DNA from: Nocardioides anomalus
Lineage (GTDB): Bacteria; Actinomycetota; Actinomycetes; Propionibacteriales; Nocardioidaceae
Assembly: GCF_011046535.1 (NCBI RefSeq)
Contig: NZ_CP049257.1
Coordinates: forward strand, 1,860,001 to 1,924,000
Reading direction: 5' to 3'
DNA: 64,000 nucleotides
Position numbers and translations under genes: made by a program
Notes under the pieces: model-generated
What the model saw: the letters and a program-made list of their open reading frames with translations, nothing else
Databases searched by the model: none
What the model was told of the DNA's origin: nothing
Shown here: in pieces, positions 46,903-54,104 of the stretch
Layout: the number at the start of each line of letters is the position of its first letter
How positions within the stretch are numbered: the stretch's first letter is position 1

Positions 46903-49068
46903 GTGGCGACCGACGGACGGGCAGGGCTCGAGCCGGAGCGCGCGGAGTCGCTGGCGGCGGTCCGGTCGGTGCTCGCCGACGTGCTGGAGCGCGACGGCGG
47001 CTGGGCCGAGCTGGCCGACGCGGGCCTGCTGGGACTGGCCGTCCCGGAGGAGTACGGCGGCGAGGGCCTCGGACTCCCCGAGGTCGCGGTGCTGCTCCGC
47101 GAGACGGGCGCGCGGGCGGCGCACCTGCCGGTGTTCGAGACCCTCTGCTGCGGCGCGCTGACCCTGGCCGCGCACGGCTCCGAGGCCCAGCGCACGCTGC
47201 TCCGCGACGTCGTCACCGGCACGCGGGTGCTCACCCCCGCGGTCAGGGAGCTCGCCCCCACGACGTACGCCGACGGCACGGTGACCGGCCGCAAGCTCGC
47301 GGTGACGTACGCCGGCCAGGCCAGCCACCTGCTGGTCACCTGCACGCAGCACGACGAGGCCGTGGTGGCGCTGGTGGAGGTGAGCGACCCGGGGGTGAGC
47401 CTGATCCGGACGAGCTCCTCCGTCGGCGCGACGTACACGGTGGCCCTGGACCGCGCGGCCGCCGAGCTCCTCGAGCCGGGTGCCGCGGAGCTCCTGGCCG
47501 GTCTGTGGACGGCCGGCCTCGCCCTCACCGCGGCCGGGCTCGTCGCGGGCGCGCGCGACCTCACCGCCGCCTACGTCAAGGGGCGGACCCAGTTCGGTCG
47601 GACCCTGGCCGAGTTCCAGGCGGTGGCGATGCAGGTCGCCGACGTCTACATCGCCTCGCGCACCCTCGACCTGGCCGCCGACCACGCCGCGTGGCGCGTG
47701 GGGCACGGCATCCCGGCCGCCGACGACCTCGCCGTCGCGGCGTACTGGACCAGCACCGAGGCGCCGCGCGCACTGCGCACCTGTCACCACCTGCACGGCG
47801 GCGTGGGCGTGGACCAGAGCTACCCCCTGCACCACTACTCCAGCTGGGTCACCGACATCGTCCACCTGCTCGACGGGCGCGCCGAGCAGGTCCCGGTCGA
47901 GGACCCGACGACCAAGAACCTCGAGCTCAGCGCGGCCCAGCGTGCGTTCAAGGCCGAGACCCGCGAGTACTTCACCGGGCTCGCGTCCCAGCACGACCAG
48001 CGCGAGATGGGGCTCGACCGGCACGGCGAGACCTACCAGCGCGTCGTGCGGCAGATGGGCGAGGACGGGAAGATGGGCGTCGGCTGGCCGGCGGAGTACG
48101 GCGGCCAGGGGCTCGGCGAGATCGAGCAGACGGTCTTCGCCAACGAGGCGCAGTACGCCGACGTGCACCTGCCGGCCGTCACGCTCCAGACCGTCGGCCC
48201 GACGCTGATCCGCTACGGCTCGCAGCGCCAGAAGGAGCTGTTCCTCAAGCGCATCCTGGCCGGTGACGTGCACTTCGCCATCGGCTACTCCGAGCCCGAC
48301 GCCGGGACCGACCTGGCCTCGCTGCGCACCAGCGCGCGGCGCGACGGCGACCACTACGTGGTCAACGGCCAGAAGCTGTGGACCACCGGCGGGCACCAGG
48401 CCGACTACGTCTGGCTCGCGGTGCGCACCGACCCGGACGCGCCCAAGCACCGCGGCATCTCGATCCTCATCGTCGACACCACCGACCCCGGCTACTCCTG
48501 GACGCCGATCATCACCGCGGACGGCAGCCACCACGTCAACGCGACCTACTACCACGACGTCCGCGTGCCGGTCGACATGCTGGTCGGCGAGGAGAACCAG
48601 GGCTGGAAGCTGATCACCACCCAGCTCAACCACGAGCGGGTCATGCTCGGCCCGGCCGGCCGGATCGAGGGACTGCGCGACCGGGTGCTCGAGTGGGCGA
48701 GGAAGGCCGGCGTGGCCGAGCGGCCCGACGTGGTCGAGCTGATGGGTCGGACCACCGCGGTGTTCCGCGTCAACGAGCTGCTCAACTGGGAGGTCGCCCG
48801 CGCCGCCGAGACCGGCGAGATCTCGGTCGGCGACGCCTCGTCGTCCAAGGTCTTCGCGGCCGACCAGGTCCAGGGGCTCCTCGACGAGCTGACCCGGGTC
48901 GTGCACCGCTACGGCGACCCGTCCGAGGCGGAGACCGGCGCGCTCATGGTCTACCTGGACGCGCAGAAGAAGCGGAACCTCGTGCTGACCTTCGGCGGCG
49001 GCGTGCAGGAGGTGCAGCGCGAGCTGATCGCGATGTTCGGGCTGGGGCTGCCACGGGTGCCGCGGTGA
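46903..49068 (+). CDS. fused ChsE1-ChsE2 acyl-CoA dehydrogenase
   Basis: The 721-residue protein joins two acyl-CoA dehydrogenase halves. The N-terminal half (about 1-345; FGRTLAEFQAVAMQVADVYIASRTLDL, CHHLHGGVGVDQSYPLHHYSS) resembles FadE28/ChsE1 of M. tuberculosis. The C-terminal half (about 350-721; HFAIGYSEPDAGTDLASLRT, VNGQKLWTTGGHQADYVWLA, GYSWTPIITADGSHH) resembles FadE29/ChsE2. In mycobacteria these are separate subunits of one enzyme that dehydrogenates the C3 side-chain acyl-CoA of the steroid. The following genes match the rest of the igr operon. GTG 46903 is chosen because it lies right behind the operator; TTG 46897 is possible. Confidence 0.9.
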   Translation: MATDGRAGLEPERAESLAAVRSVLADVLERDGGWAELADAGLLGLAVPEEYGGEGLGLPEVAVLLRETGARAAHLPVFETLCCGALTLAAHGSEAQRTLLRDVVTGTRVLTPAVRELAPTTYADGTVTGRKLAVTYAGQASHLLVTCTQHDEAVVALVEVSDPGVSLIRTSSSVGATYTVALDRAAAELLEPGAAELLAGLWTAGLALTAAGLVAGARDLTAAYVKGRTQFGRTLAEFQAVAMQVADVYIASRTLDLAADHAAWRVGHGIPAADDLAVAAYWTSTEAPRALRTCHHLHGGVGVDQSYPLHHYSSWVTDIVHLLDGRAEQVPVEDPTTKNLELSAAQRAFKAETREYFTGLASQHDQREMGLDRHGETYQRVVRQMGEDGKMGVGWPAEYGGQGLGEIEQTVFANEAQYADVHLPAVTLQTVGPTLIRYGSQRQKELFLKRILAGDVHFAIGYSEPDAGTDLASLRTSARRDGDHYVVNGQKLWTTGGHQADYVWLAVRTDPDAPKHRGISILIVDTTDPGYSWTPIITADGSHHVNATYYHDVRVPVDMLVGEENQGWKLITTQLNHERVMLGPAGRIEGLRDRVLEWARKAGVAERPDVVELMGRTTAVFRVNELLNWEVARAAETGEISVGDASSSKVFAADQVQGLLDELTRVVHRYGDPSEAETGALMVYLDAQKKRNLVLTFGGGVQEVQRELIAMFGLGLPRVPR

Positions 49069-49562
49069 CCGGCCGCCACGACCTGATCATGACGGAGGCC
49101 GAGCGGATCAAGGCGCTCGGCGAGGCGTCGGAGTCGCTCGCGCCGTACCCCGTCAACGACGCCACCATCGGCACCTGGCTGGACGCGATGGGCTACGAGA
49201 GCGCGCGCTTCCGCGACGGCGACGAGGCGCCGCCCTCGATGGCCCAGGTGTGGACCATGCCGGGGCTCGGGCGCAGGCGGCCGCCCGAGGACCCGCTCAG
49301 CCGGATGACCGAGTTCCTCAGCGCCCAGGGCTACACCGCGGTGCTGGGCACCAACTGCGAGCAGACCTACGAGCGCTACCTGCGGGTGGGCGAGCGGCCC
49401 CGGGTGACCAGTGCGCTGGACTCCGTGGTGGGGCCGAAGCAGACCGCGATGGGCGAGGGGTACTTCGTGACCTCGCGCAACACCTGGTACGTCGGCGCCG
49501 ACGTCGTCGCGACCATGCTCTTCCGCGTCCTCAAGTTCATCCCGAAGGAGCGCGCCTCGTGA
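49065..49562 (+). CDS. ChsH2 N-terminal MaoC-like hydratase domain as a separate protein
   Basis: The 165-residue protein has a hot-dog (MaoC-like) fold and contains ALGEASESLAPYPVNDATIGTWLDAMG, LGTNCEQTYERYLRVGERPRVTSALDSVVGPKQTAMGEGYFVTSRNTWY and a short end. This matches the N-terminal domain of ChsH2, a 311-residue protein in M. tuberculosis. The C-terminal DUF35 domain is encoded by the next gene. ChsH1-ChsH2 hydrate the 17,20-dienoyl-CoA of the steroid side chain. The start is GTG 49065, overlapping the dehydrogenase stop. Splitting of ChsH2 is seen directly; retained function is inferred. Confidence 0.85.
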   Translation: MTGRHDLIMTEAERIKALGEASESLAPYPVNDATIGTWLDAMGYESARFRDGDEAPPSMAQVWTMPGLGRRRPPEDPLSRMTEFLSAQGYTAVLGTNCEQTYERYLRVGERPRVTSALDSVVGPKQTAMGEGYFVTSRNTWYVGADVVATMLFRVLKFIPKERAS

Positions 49563-49948
49563 CCGTGCGGCCGGTGGTGAACCGCGACTCGGCCTTCTTC
49601 TGGGAGGGCACGGCGGCCGGCGAGCTGCGCATCCCGCGGTGCAACGCCTGCGGCACCCTGCGCTTCCCGCCGGGGCCGGCCTGCCGCGCGTGCCCGGCGT
49701 ACGACATGGGGTGGGTGGTCGCCTCCGGGCTCGGCACCGTCTTCTCCTACGTCGTGCACCGGCACCCGCCCGTGCCCGGCAAGGAGCTGCCGCTGGTCAT
49801 CGCGCTGCTGGACCTGGACGAGGGCGTGCGGATGGTCGGTGAGGTGGTCGACGCGCCCGACGACACGATCGCCATCGGCGACCGGCTGTGCGTGGACTTC
49901 CGGCGGATCGACGACGAGCTGACCCTGCCGGCCTGGAGGCGGGCGTGA
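49559..49948 (+). CDS. ChsH2 C-terminal DUF35 (zinc-ribbon/OB-fold) domain as a separate protein
   Basis: The 129-residue protein has a rubredoxin-like zinc ribbon (IPRCNACGTLRFPPGPACRAC) near residues 26-46, C-x2-C-x10-C-x2-C, and an OB-fold (GWVVASGLGTVFSYVVHRHPPVPG, GEVVDAPDDTIAIGDRLCVDF). DUF35 domains act as partners of thiolase-like enzymes; the ChsH2 DUF35 domain holds the aldolase Ltp2, encoded two genes downstream. The start GTG 49559 overlaps the preceding stop by 4 bp. It should bridge hydratase and aldolase as a free-standing subunit here. Confidence 0.87.
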   Translation: MTVRPVVNRDSAFFWEGTAAGELRIPRCNACGTLRFPPGPACRACPAYDMGWVVASGLGTVFSYVVHRHPPVPGKELPLVIALLDLDEGVRMVGEVVDAPDDTIAIGDRLCVDFRRIDDELTLPAWRRA

Positions 49949-50322
49949 GCCCCGGCGACGTGCTCCCGGAGTGGAGCCTGCCGCTGACCCCGACCACGAT
50001 CGTCGCCACCGCGATCGCCACCCGCGACTGGCAGGACGTGCACCACGACCGCGACGTCGCGCAGGCGGCCGGGTCGCAGGACATCTTCATGAACATCCTC
50101 ACCACCAACGGCCTGGTGGAGCGCTACGTCGCCGACGCCCTCGGCCACGACGTCGAGCTCAAGGGCATCGCGATCCGGCTCGGCGCGCCGGCGTACCCCT
50201 ACGACACGCTCACCTTCTCCGGCACCGTCGCCTCCGTGTCCGACGGTGTGGCCACCATCGACGTCGTCGGCCGGGTCGCGCTGGGTGACCACGTCACCGG
50301 CACCGTGCGGGTCGTCGCATGA
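49945..50322 (+). CDS. chsH1: ChsH1, MaoC-like steroid enoyl-CoA hydratase subunit
   Basis: The 125-residue hot-dog protein has the hydratase motif in RDWQDVHHDRDVA (Asp and His spaced as in R-hydratases), SQDIFMNILTTNGLVERYV and LGDHVTGTVRVV at the end. Length and position between ChsH2 and Ltp2 match Rv3541c of M. tuberculosis. With ChsH2 it adds water to the steroid 17,20-enoyl-CoA, giving the beta-hydroxy product that Ltp2 splits. GTG 49945 overlaps the preceding stop by 4 bp, and its own stop overlaps ltp2 by 4 bp. Confidence 0.9.
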   Translation: MSPGDVLPEWSLPLTPTTIVATAIATRDWQDVHHDRDVAQAAGSQDIFMNILTTNGLVERYVADALGHDVELKGIAIRLGAPAYPYDTLTFSGTVASVSDGVATIDVVGRVALGDHVTGTVRVVA

Positions 50323-51482
50323 CGCTCTCCGGCGCCGCCGCCATCGCCGGCATCGGGGCGACCGAGTTCTCCAAGGCGTCCGGGCGCTCCGAGCTCCAGC
50401 TCTCGGTCGAGGCCATCCGCGCCGCCCTGGCCGACTGCGGCCTCACCGCCGCCGACGTCGACGGCCTCACGACGTTCACCATGGACACCTCCTCGGAGAT
50501 CGCGGTCGCGCGCGAGCTCGGCCTGCCCGAGCTGCGCTTCTTCAGCCGCATCAACTACGGCGGCGGTGCCGCCTGCGCCACCGTCCAGCAGGCCGCGATG
50601 GCCGTCGCCACCGGCGTGGCCGACGTCGTGGTCTGCTACCGCGGCTTCAACGAGCGCTCGGAGTCGCGCTTCGGGCAGTTCTCACTGGCCGCCGCCACCC
50701 AGGTCAACACCAACGGCCTGGACAACGCCTGGACCTACCCGATGGGGCTCGGCACCCCCGCCGCGACCGTGGCCATGCAGGCGCGGCGCTACATGCACGA
50801 GTACGGCGCCACCTCGGCCGACTTCGGCGCCGTCGCTGTCGCCGACCGGCGCCACGCCGCCACCAATCCCCACGCCTTCTTCTTCCAGCGTCCCATCACG
50901 CTCGAGGACCACCAGTCCTCCCGCATGATCGTCGACCCGCTCCACCTGCTCGACTGCTGCCAGGAGTCCGACGGCGCCGTCGCCCTCGTCGTCACCTCGG
51001 CCGAGCGCGCCCGCGACCTCGCCGCCCCGCGGGCCGTGGTCACCGCCGCCGCCCAGGGCTCCGGCGCCGACCAGTTCGTGATGACGTCCTACTACCGCGA
51101 CGACATCGGCATCCCCGAGATGGGCGTCGTCGGTCGCGAGCTCTGGCGCCAGTCCGGCCTCACCCCCGGCGACATGCCGATGGCCGTCCTCTACGACCAC
51201 TTCACGCCGTACGTCCTCATGCAGCTCGAGGAGCTCGGCTTCTGCAGCCGCGGCGAGGCCAAGGACTTCATCGCCGGCGGCGCCATCGAGCTCGGCGGCC
51301 GGCTCCCGCTCAACACCCACGGCGGCCAGCTCGGCGAGGCCTACATCCACGGCATGAACGGCATCGCCGAGGCGGTCCGGCAGATCCGGGGTACGGCGGT
51401 CAACCAGGTCGCGGACGTCCCGCACGTGCTGGTCACGGCGGGCACCGGGGTGCCGACGAGCGGGCTCGTCCTCAGCGCCTGA
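50319..51482 (+). CDS. ltp2: Ltp2, steroid side-chain retro-aldolase (thiolase-like)
   Basis: The 387-residue protein has a thiolase fold with AAIAGIGATEFSKASGRSELQL, GLTAADVDGL and INYGGGAACATVQQAAMAVATG. The catalytic Cys of true thiolases is not in its usual place. It carries Tyr residues in DHFTPYVLMQLEELG and GGQLGEAYIHGMNG, consistent with the two active-site tyrosines described for Ltp2. Ltp2 releases propionyl-CoA from the C3 side chain to give the 17-keto steroid. The C-terminal segment VLVTAGTGVPTSGLVLS is mirrored in an inverted copy just downstream. Confidence 0.92.
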   Translation: MTLSGAAAIAGIGATEFSKASGRSELQLSVEAIRAALADCGLTAADVDGLTTFTMDTSSEIAVARELGLPELRFFSRINYGGGAACATVQQAAMAVATGVADVVVCYRGFNERSESRFGQFSLAAATQVNTNGLDNAWTYPMGLGTPAATVAMQARRYMHEYGATSADFGAVAVADRRHAATNPHAFFFQRPITLEDHQSSRMIVDPLHLLDCCQESDGAVALVVTSAERARDLAAPRAVVTAAAQGSGADQFVMTSYYRDDIGIPEMGVVGRELWRQSGLTPGDMPMAVLYDHFTPYVLMQLEELGFCSRGEAKDFIAGGAIELGGRLPLNTHGGQLGEAYIHGMNGIAEAVRQIRGTAVNQVADVPHVLVTAGTGVPTSGLVLSA

Positions 51483-51552
51483 CGGCGCCGAGTCCTCGCC
51501 CACTCGTGGGCACCCCGGTGCCCGCCGTGACCAGCACGTGGCGGGACGTCCG
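51412..51552. repeat. long inverted repeat mirroring the 3' end of ltp2
   Basis: Bases 51412-51463 (inside ltp2) and 51500-51552 (downstream) are inverted copies, 52 against 53 bp, with only two mismatches and one inserted base. The 36-bp spacer contains the ltp2 stop codon. Read on the minus strand, the right arm again encodes VLVTAGTGVPTSG. The transcript would form a hairpin of over 50 bp, able to end transcription or protect the 3' end. High identity indicates a recent inverted duplication. Confidence 0.88.
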
Positions 51553-51921
51553 GCACCTGGAGTCGGGTGTCGTGGAGGGGGCGATCACCCCTGCTCCCCG
51601 CCGAGCGGCTCGGCTCGGCTCGGCTCGGTGCCGCCGGGTGGGCAACGACGTGGGTCGGCGAGCACCTCTGCGGTAGGCCTGCTCGGTTGCTCTCGCCGGT
51701 CCAGGTCGGGCGCGCGGCGTCGACCCTGGCCGCTTCCTGGCGCCGCCGTTGCTGCACCTGGGCGGCTTCCGACTCGCCGGCGCCGTGGCGGACGGGGCGG
51801 TGCTCCAGGCCCTCACCTGAACCCGCGTGCCGCCAGCCGGCCGGCCCGAGCTCGACGCCGGTGGGAGCCGACTGCACCCGTGGGTGAGCGACGGGCCGGT
51901 TCGCTCAGCCCCTGAGGGCCC
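51483..51921. other. 439-bp gap without a convincing gene
   Basis: The gap lies between the convergent ltp2 and SDR genes. Its first 70 bp are the right arm of the inverted repeat. Four copies plus of CGGCT follow at 51606-51628. Around 51680-51821 one plus-strand frame gives a plausible protein-like tail (GRFLAPPLLHLGGFRLAG) but starts right after a stop, so it may be a decayed gene end. Nothing else is recognisable. Confidence 0.6.
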
Positions 51922-52848
51922 TCACAGCAGCGCGACCGCCTGGTCCCACAGCAGCGCGGACAGCCTGGTGTCGAGGACGTAGTCGGCGACCCCGGTCCCG
52001 AACAGCCCGGGGCTCTCGTGGCGCACCTCGGCCTCGTCGCAGTCCTCGAAGTAGCGTCCACCGACGTCGGCCAGGAGCGGCGAGGCGGCCAGCAGGACCG
52101 ATGTCGCCGCGCCCTGCGGCACCGTCTTCCGGCGCTCGACCGGGGTCTGCAGGCCGCCGGTGTGCTGCTGCAGGCCGGTGGCGATCGCGCCGGGGTTGCA
52201 GGCCTGGGCGCGGATGCCGTCGTCGGCCCAGCGCCGGTCGGTCTCGACGGCGAGCAGGGCGGTGGCGGCCTTGGCCTCGGCGTAGGCCAGGAGCGGGTCG
52301 TAGGGGCGGAAGCGGCGGTCGAGGTCGCCGAGGACGGGCGGCGAGAACAGGTGCGCGTTGGAGCTCAGCCAGACGACGCGGGCGTCGCCGCTGCGCGCCA
52401 GGGCGTCGTGCAGCCCGAGCGTGAGGGCGAGGTGGCCGAGGGCGTTGACCGCGAACTGCAGCTCGTGGCCCTGTCGGGTCCGGGTCAGCTCGGGGACGGC
52501 CATCACACCGGCGTTGTTGACCAGCACGTCCAGGGGTCGCGACCAGCCCCCGACCGCGGCGTCGACCGACGCGAGGTCCGCCAGGTCCACCACCAGGTGG
52601 TCGACCCGGGGGTTGCCGGTGGCCACCGCGATCGCGCGGGCCGCCTCGCGCACCGCGTCGGCGTTGCGACCCGCGACCGTGACCGACGCGCCGGCGGCGG
52701 CCAGGGCCCGCGCCGTCTCCCGGCCGAGGCCGGTGTTGGCGCCGGTGACCAGCGCGTGCCGGCCGGCGAGGTCCACGCCCCGCAGCACGTCGTCGGCGCT
52801 GCTCGTGCGCCCGAACGGGGTGGTGAGGCGGGTGGCGCGGTGGCTCAT
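51922..52848 (-). CDS. short-chain dehydrogenase/reductase (retinol dehydrogenase-like)
   Basis: The 308-residue SDR has VTGANTGLGRETARALAAAGASV as nucleotide motif, NNAGVMAVPELT, catalytic Ser in VVWLSSNAHL, and Tyr/Lys in AYAEAKAATAL. The pattern belongs to the WW-domain oxidoreductase/retinol-dehydrogenase-like group. ATG 52848 overlaps the merR stop by 4 bp, so regulator and enzyme are coupled. The MerR protein likely induces it in response to a reactive or aromatic substrate. The natural substrate is unknown. Confidence 0.9.
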   Translation of the reverse strand: MSHRATRLTTPFGRTSSADDVLRGVDLAGRHALVTGANTGLGRETARALAAAGASVTVAGRNADAVREAARAIAVATGNPRVDHLVVDLADLASVDAAVGGWSRPLDVLVNNAGVMAVPELTRTRQGHELQFAVNALGHLALTLGLHDALARSGDARVVWLSSNAHLFSPPVLGDLDRRFRPYDPLLAYAEAKAATALLAVETDRRWADDGIRAQACNPGAIATGLQQHTGGLQTPVERRKTVPQGAATSVLLAASPLLADVGGRYFEDCDEAEVRHESPGLFGTGVADYVLDTRLSALLWDQAVALL

Positions 52849-53306
52849 GCGCGGTCCTCGCCGCGCAGCCGCTGCGCCAGTCGGCTCGAGAGCGCCCGAG
52901 CCTGCTGCTCGCGGGGCTCGTCGTCGTCGACCCGCGACTGCCACAGCTCCGCCTTGGCCCGCACGTAGTCCAGGCGCAGGCGCAGCGCGGTCAGCTCCTC
53001 CTCCAGCCGCGCGGCGTGCCCGGAGAAGAGGTCGACCATCTCTGTCGCCGCCGCCCTCCCTGCGGACAGCCCGCGCAGGTAGGCACGCATGTCGTCGATG
53101 CTCATCCCGGTCGCGCGCAGGCAGGCGAGGGCCTCGATCCGCTCGGCCGCCTCGGGCGGGTAGCGGCGGTGTCCGCTCGACTCGTCGCGCGGGACCGGGC
53201 CGATCAGGCCGATGTCCTCGTAGTAGCGCAGCGTGTGCTCGCTGAAGCCGGACCGCCGGGCCATGTGCTGGATCGTCAGCCACGGTGCGGTGGTGGTGTC
53301 GGTCAC
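52845..53306 (-). CDS. MerR-family transcriptional regulator
   Basis: The 153-residue regulator has a winged HTH with TIQHMARRSGFSEHTLRYYEDIGLIGPVPRDESSGHRRYPPEAAERIEALACLRATGMSID-type sequence in the first 75 residues (longest shown motif cut here), then a coiled coil (EEELTALRLRLDYVRAKAELWQ). No cysteine set for metal binding is present, so a carbonyl or redox-independent signal is more likely. The GTG start lies about where transcription should begin from the 19-bp-spacer promoter, implying a leaderless mRNA. It is coupled to the SDR gene and probably controls both. Confidence 0.92.
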   Translation of the reverse strand: MTDTTTAPWLTIQHMARRSGFSEHTLRYYEDIGLIGPVPRDESSGHRRYPPEAAERIEALACLRATGMSIDDMRAYLRGLSAGRAAATEMVDLFSGHAARLEEELTALRLRLDYVRAKAELWQSRVDDDEPREQQARALSSRLAQRLRGEDRA

Positions 53307-53312
53307 GCCCCC

Positions 53313-53343
53313 AGCATGCGGAACCTCGAGCGCTCGAGGTCAA
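53313..53343 (-). promoter_or_regulatory. MerR-type promoter with palindromic operator
   Basis: On the minus strand TTGACC (53343-53338) and CATGCT (53318-53313) are separated by 19 bp, the long spacer typical of MerR-activated promoters. A perfect 16-bp palindrome, CCTCGAGCGCTCGAGG (53324-53339), fills the spacer. The -35 element overlaps the stop codon of the dienelactone hydrolase gene. Confidence 0.8.
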
Positions 53344-54077
53344 GCGCTCGTGAGCAGCTTGTCCCGGAAGAAGTCGAGGACCGCGTCCACGCCCGCCTGC
53401 TGGCGGTGGGCGGTGAGGGTCGAGTGCTTGCGACCGGGGAACTCGACGCGGATGAAGGCGTCACCGAGCTCGCGGGTGAGGGTCTCGAAGCGGGTGCCGA
53501 CGGCGACGTCGCCGGTGTAGCGCAGGCCGAGGACCTGGCAGCCGGCGGCGGCGCGCTCCTTGACGCGGTCGAGGTCGGCGGGGGAGAGGTTGAGGTCCGC
53601 GGCGCGGGCCCGGCCGATCGGGAAGGGCAGCGAGGGCTGGGCCACGACGGGAGCGGCGACGGCGTCGTCGACCATCATGGCCAGGGCGAAGCCACCGGTG
53701 AAGCACATGCCGAGGGCACCGACGCCGGGGCCGCCCAGCTCGGCGTGCAGGTCGCGGGCCAGCGCGCGGAGCCAGTCCGCGATGGGCGAGGTGCGGCGCA
53801 GGTGCAGCTTGTTGAACTCGCTGTTCACGCAGCACTGGGCGAGGGTGCGGGCGGCGGCGACGGGGGAGTCGGAGGACGGCACCTGCCCGAACAGGTGGGG
53901 CAGGACGACGGTGCAGCCGAGGGCGACGACCTCCTCGGCGAAGCCGACCACGTCGGCGGTGATGCCGGGGATCTCGGCGATGATGACCACGCCGGGGCCG
54001 CTGCCCCTGCGGTACGTCGGGTGCGCGACCCCGCTCGCGGTGAACTCACCCTGCACCCAGCCGTCGAGAACGCCCAT
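53340..54077 (-). CDS. dienelactone hydrolase family protein
   Basis: The 245-residue alpha/beta-hydrolase starts at ATG 54077. The nucleophile is Cys in GALGMCFTGGFALAM (GxCxG), as in dienelactone hydrolases. An Asp in LRYTGDVAVG and His in GRKHSTLTAHR complete the triad. Such enzymes hydrolyse dienelactones or other esters in the cytosol. It lies upstream of the MerR-SDR pair on the same strand but across the MerR promoter. It is divergent from the photolyase gene with 27 bp between their starts. Confidence 0.9.
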   Translation of the reverse strand: MGVLDGWVQGEFTASGVAHPTYRRGSGPGVVIIAEIPGITADVVGFAEEVVALGCTVVLPHLFGQVPSSDSPVAAARTLAQCCVNSEFNKLHLRRTSPIADWLRALARDLHAELGGPGVGALGMCFTGGFALAMMVDDAVAAPVVAQPSLPFPIGRARAADLNLSPADLDRVKERAAAGCQVLGLRYTGDVAVGTRFETLTRELGDAFIRVEFPGRKHSTLTAHRQQAGVDAVLDFFRDKLLTSA

Positions 54078-54104
54078 GCCCGCAGTCTGGGGTACCGGTC
54101 ACCC

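Noticed and set aside
51606..51628. Tandem CGGCT repeat, four copies
   Set aside because: Too short and simple in GC-rich DNA to claim a function; it lies in a gap with no gene.
51680..51821. Protein-like tail in the gap behind ltp2
   Set aside because: It begins right after an in-frame stop and has no start or recognisable domain; at most a decayed remnant.
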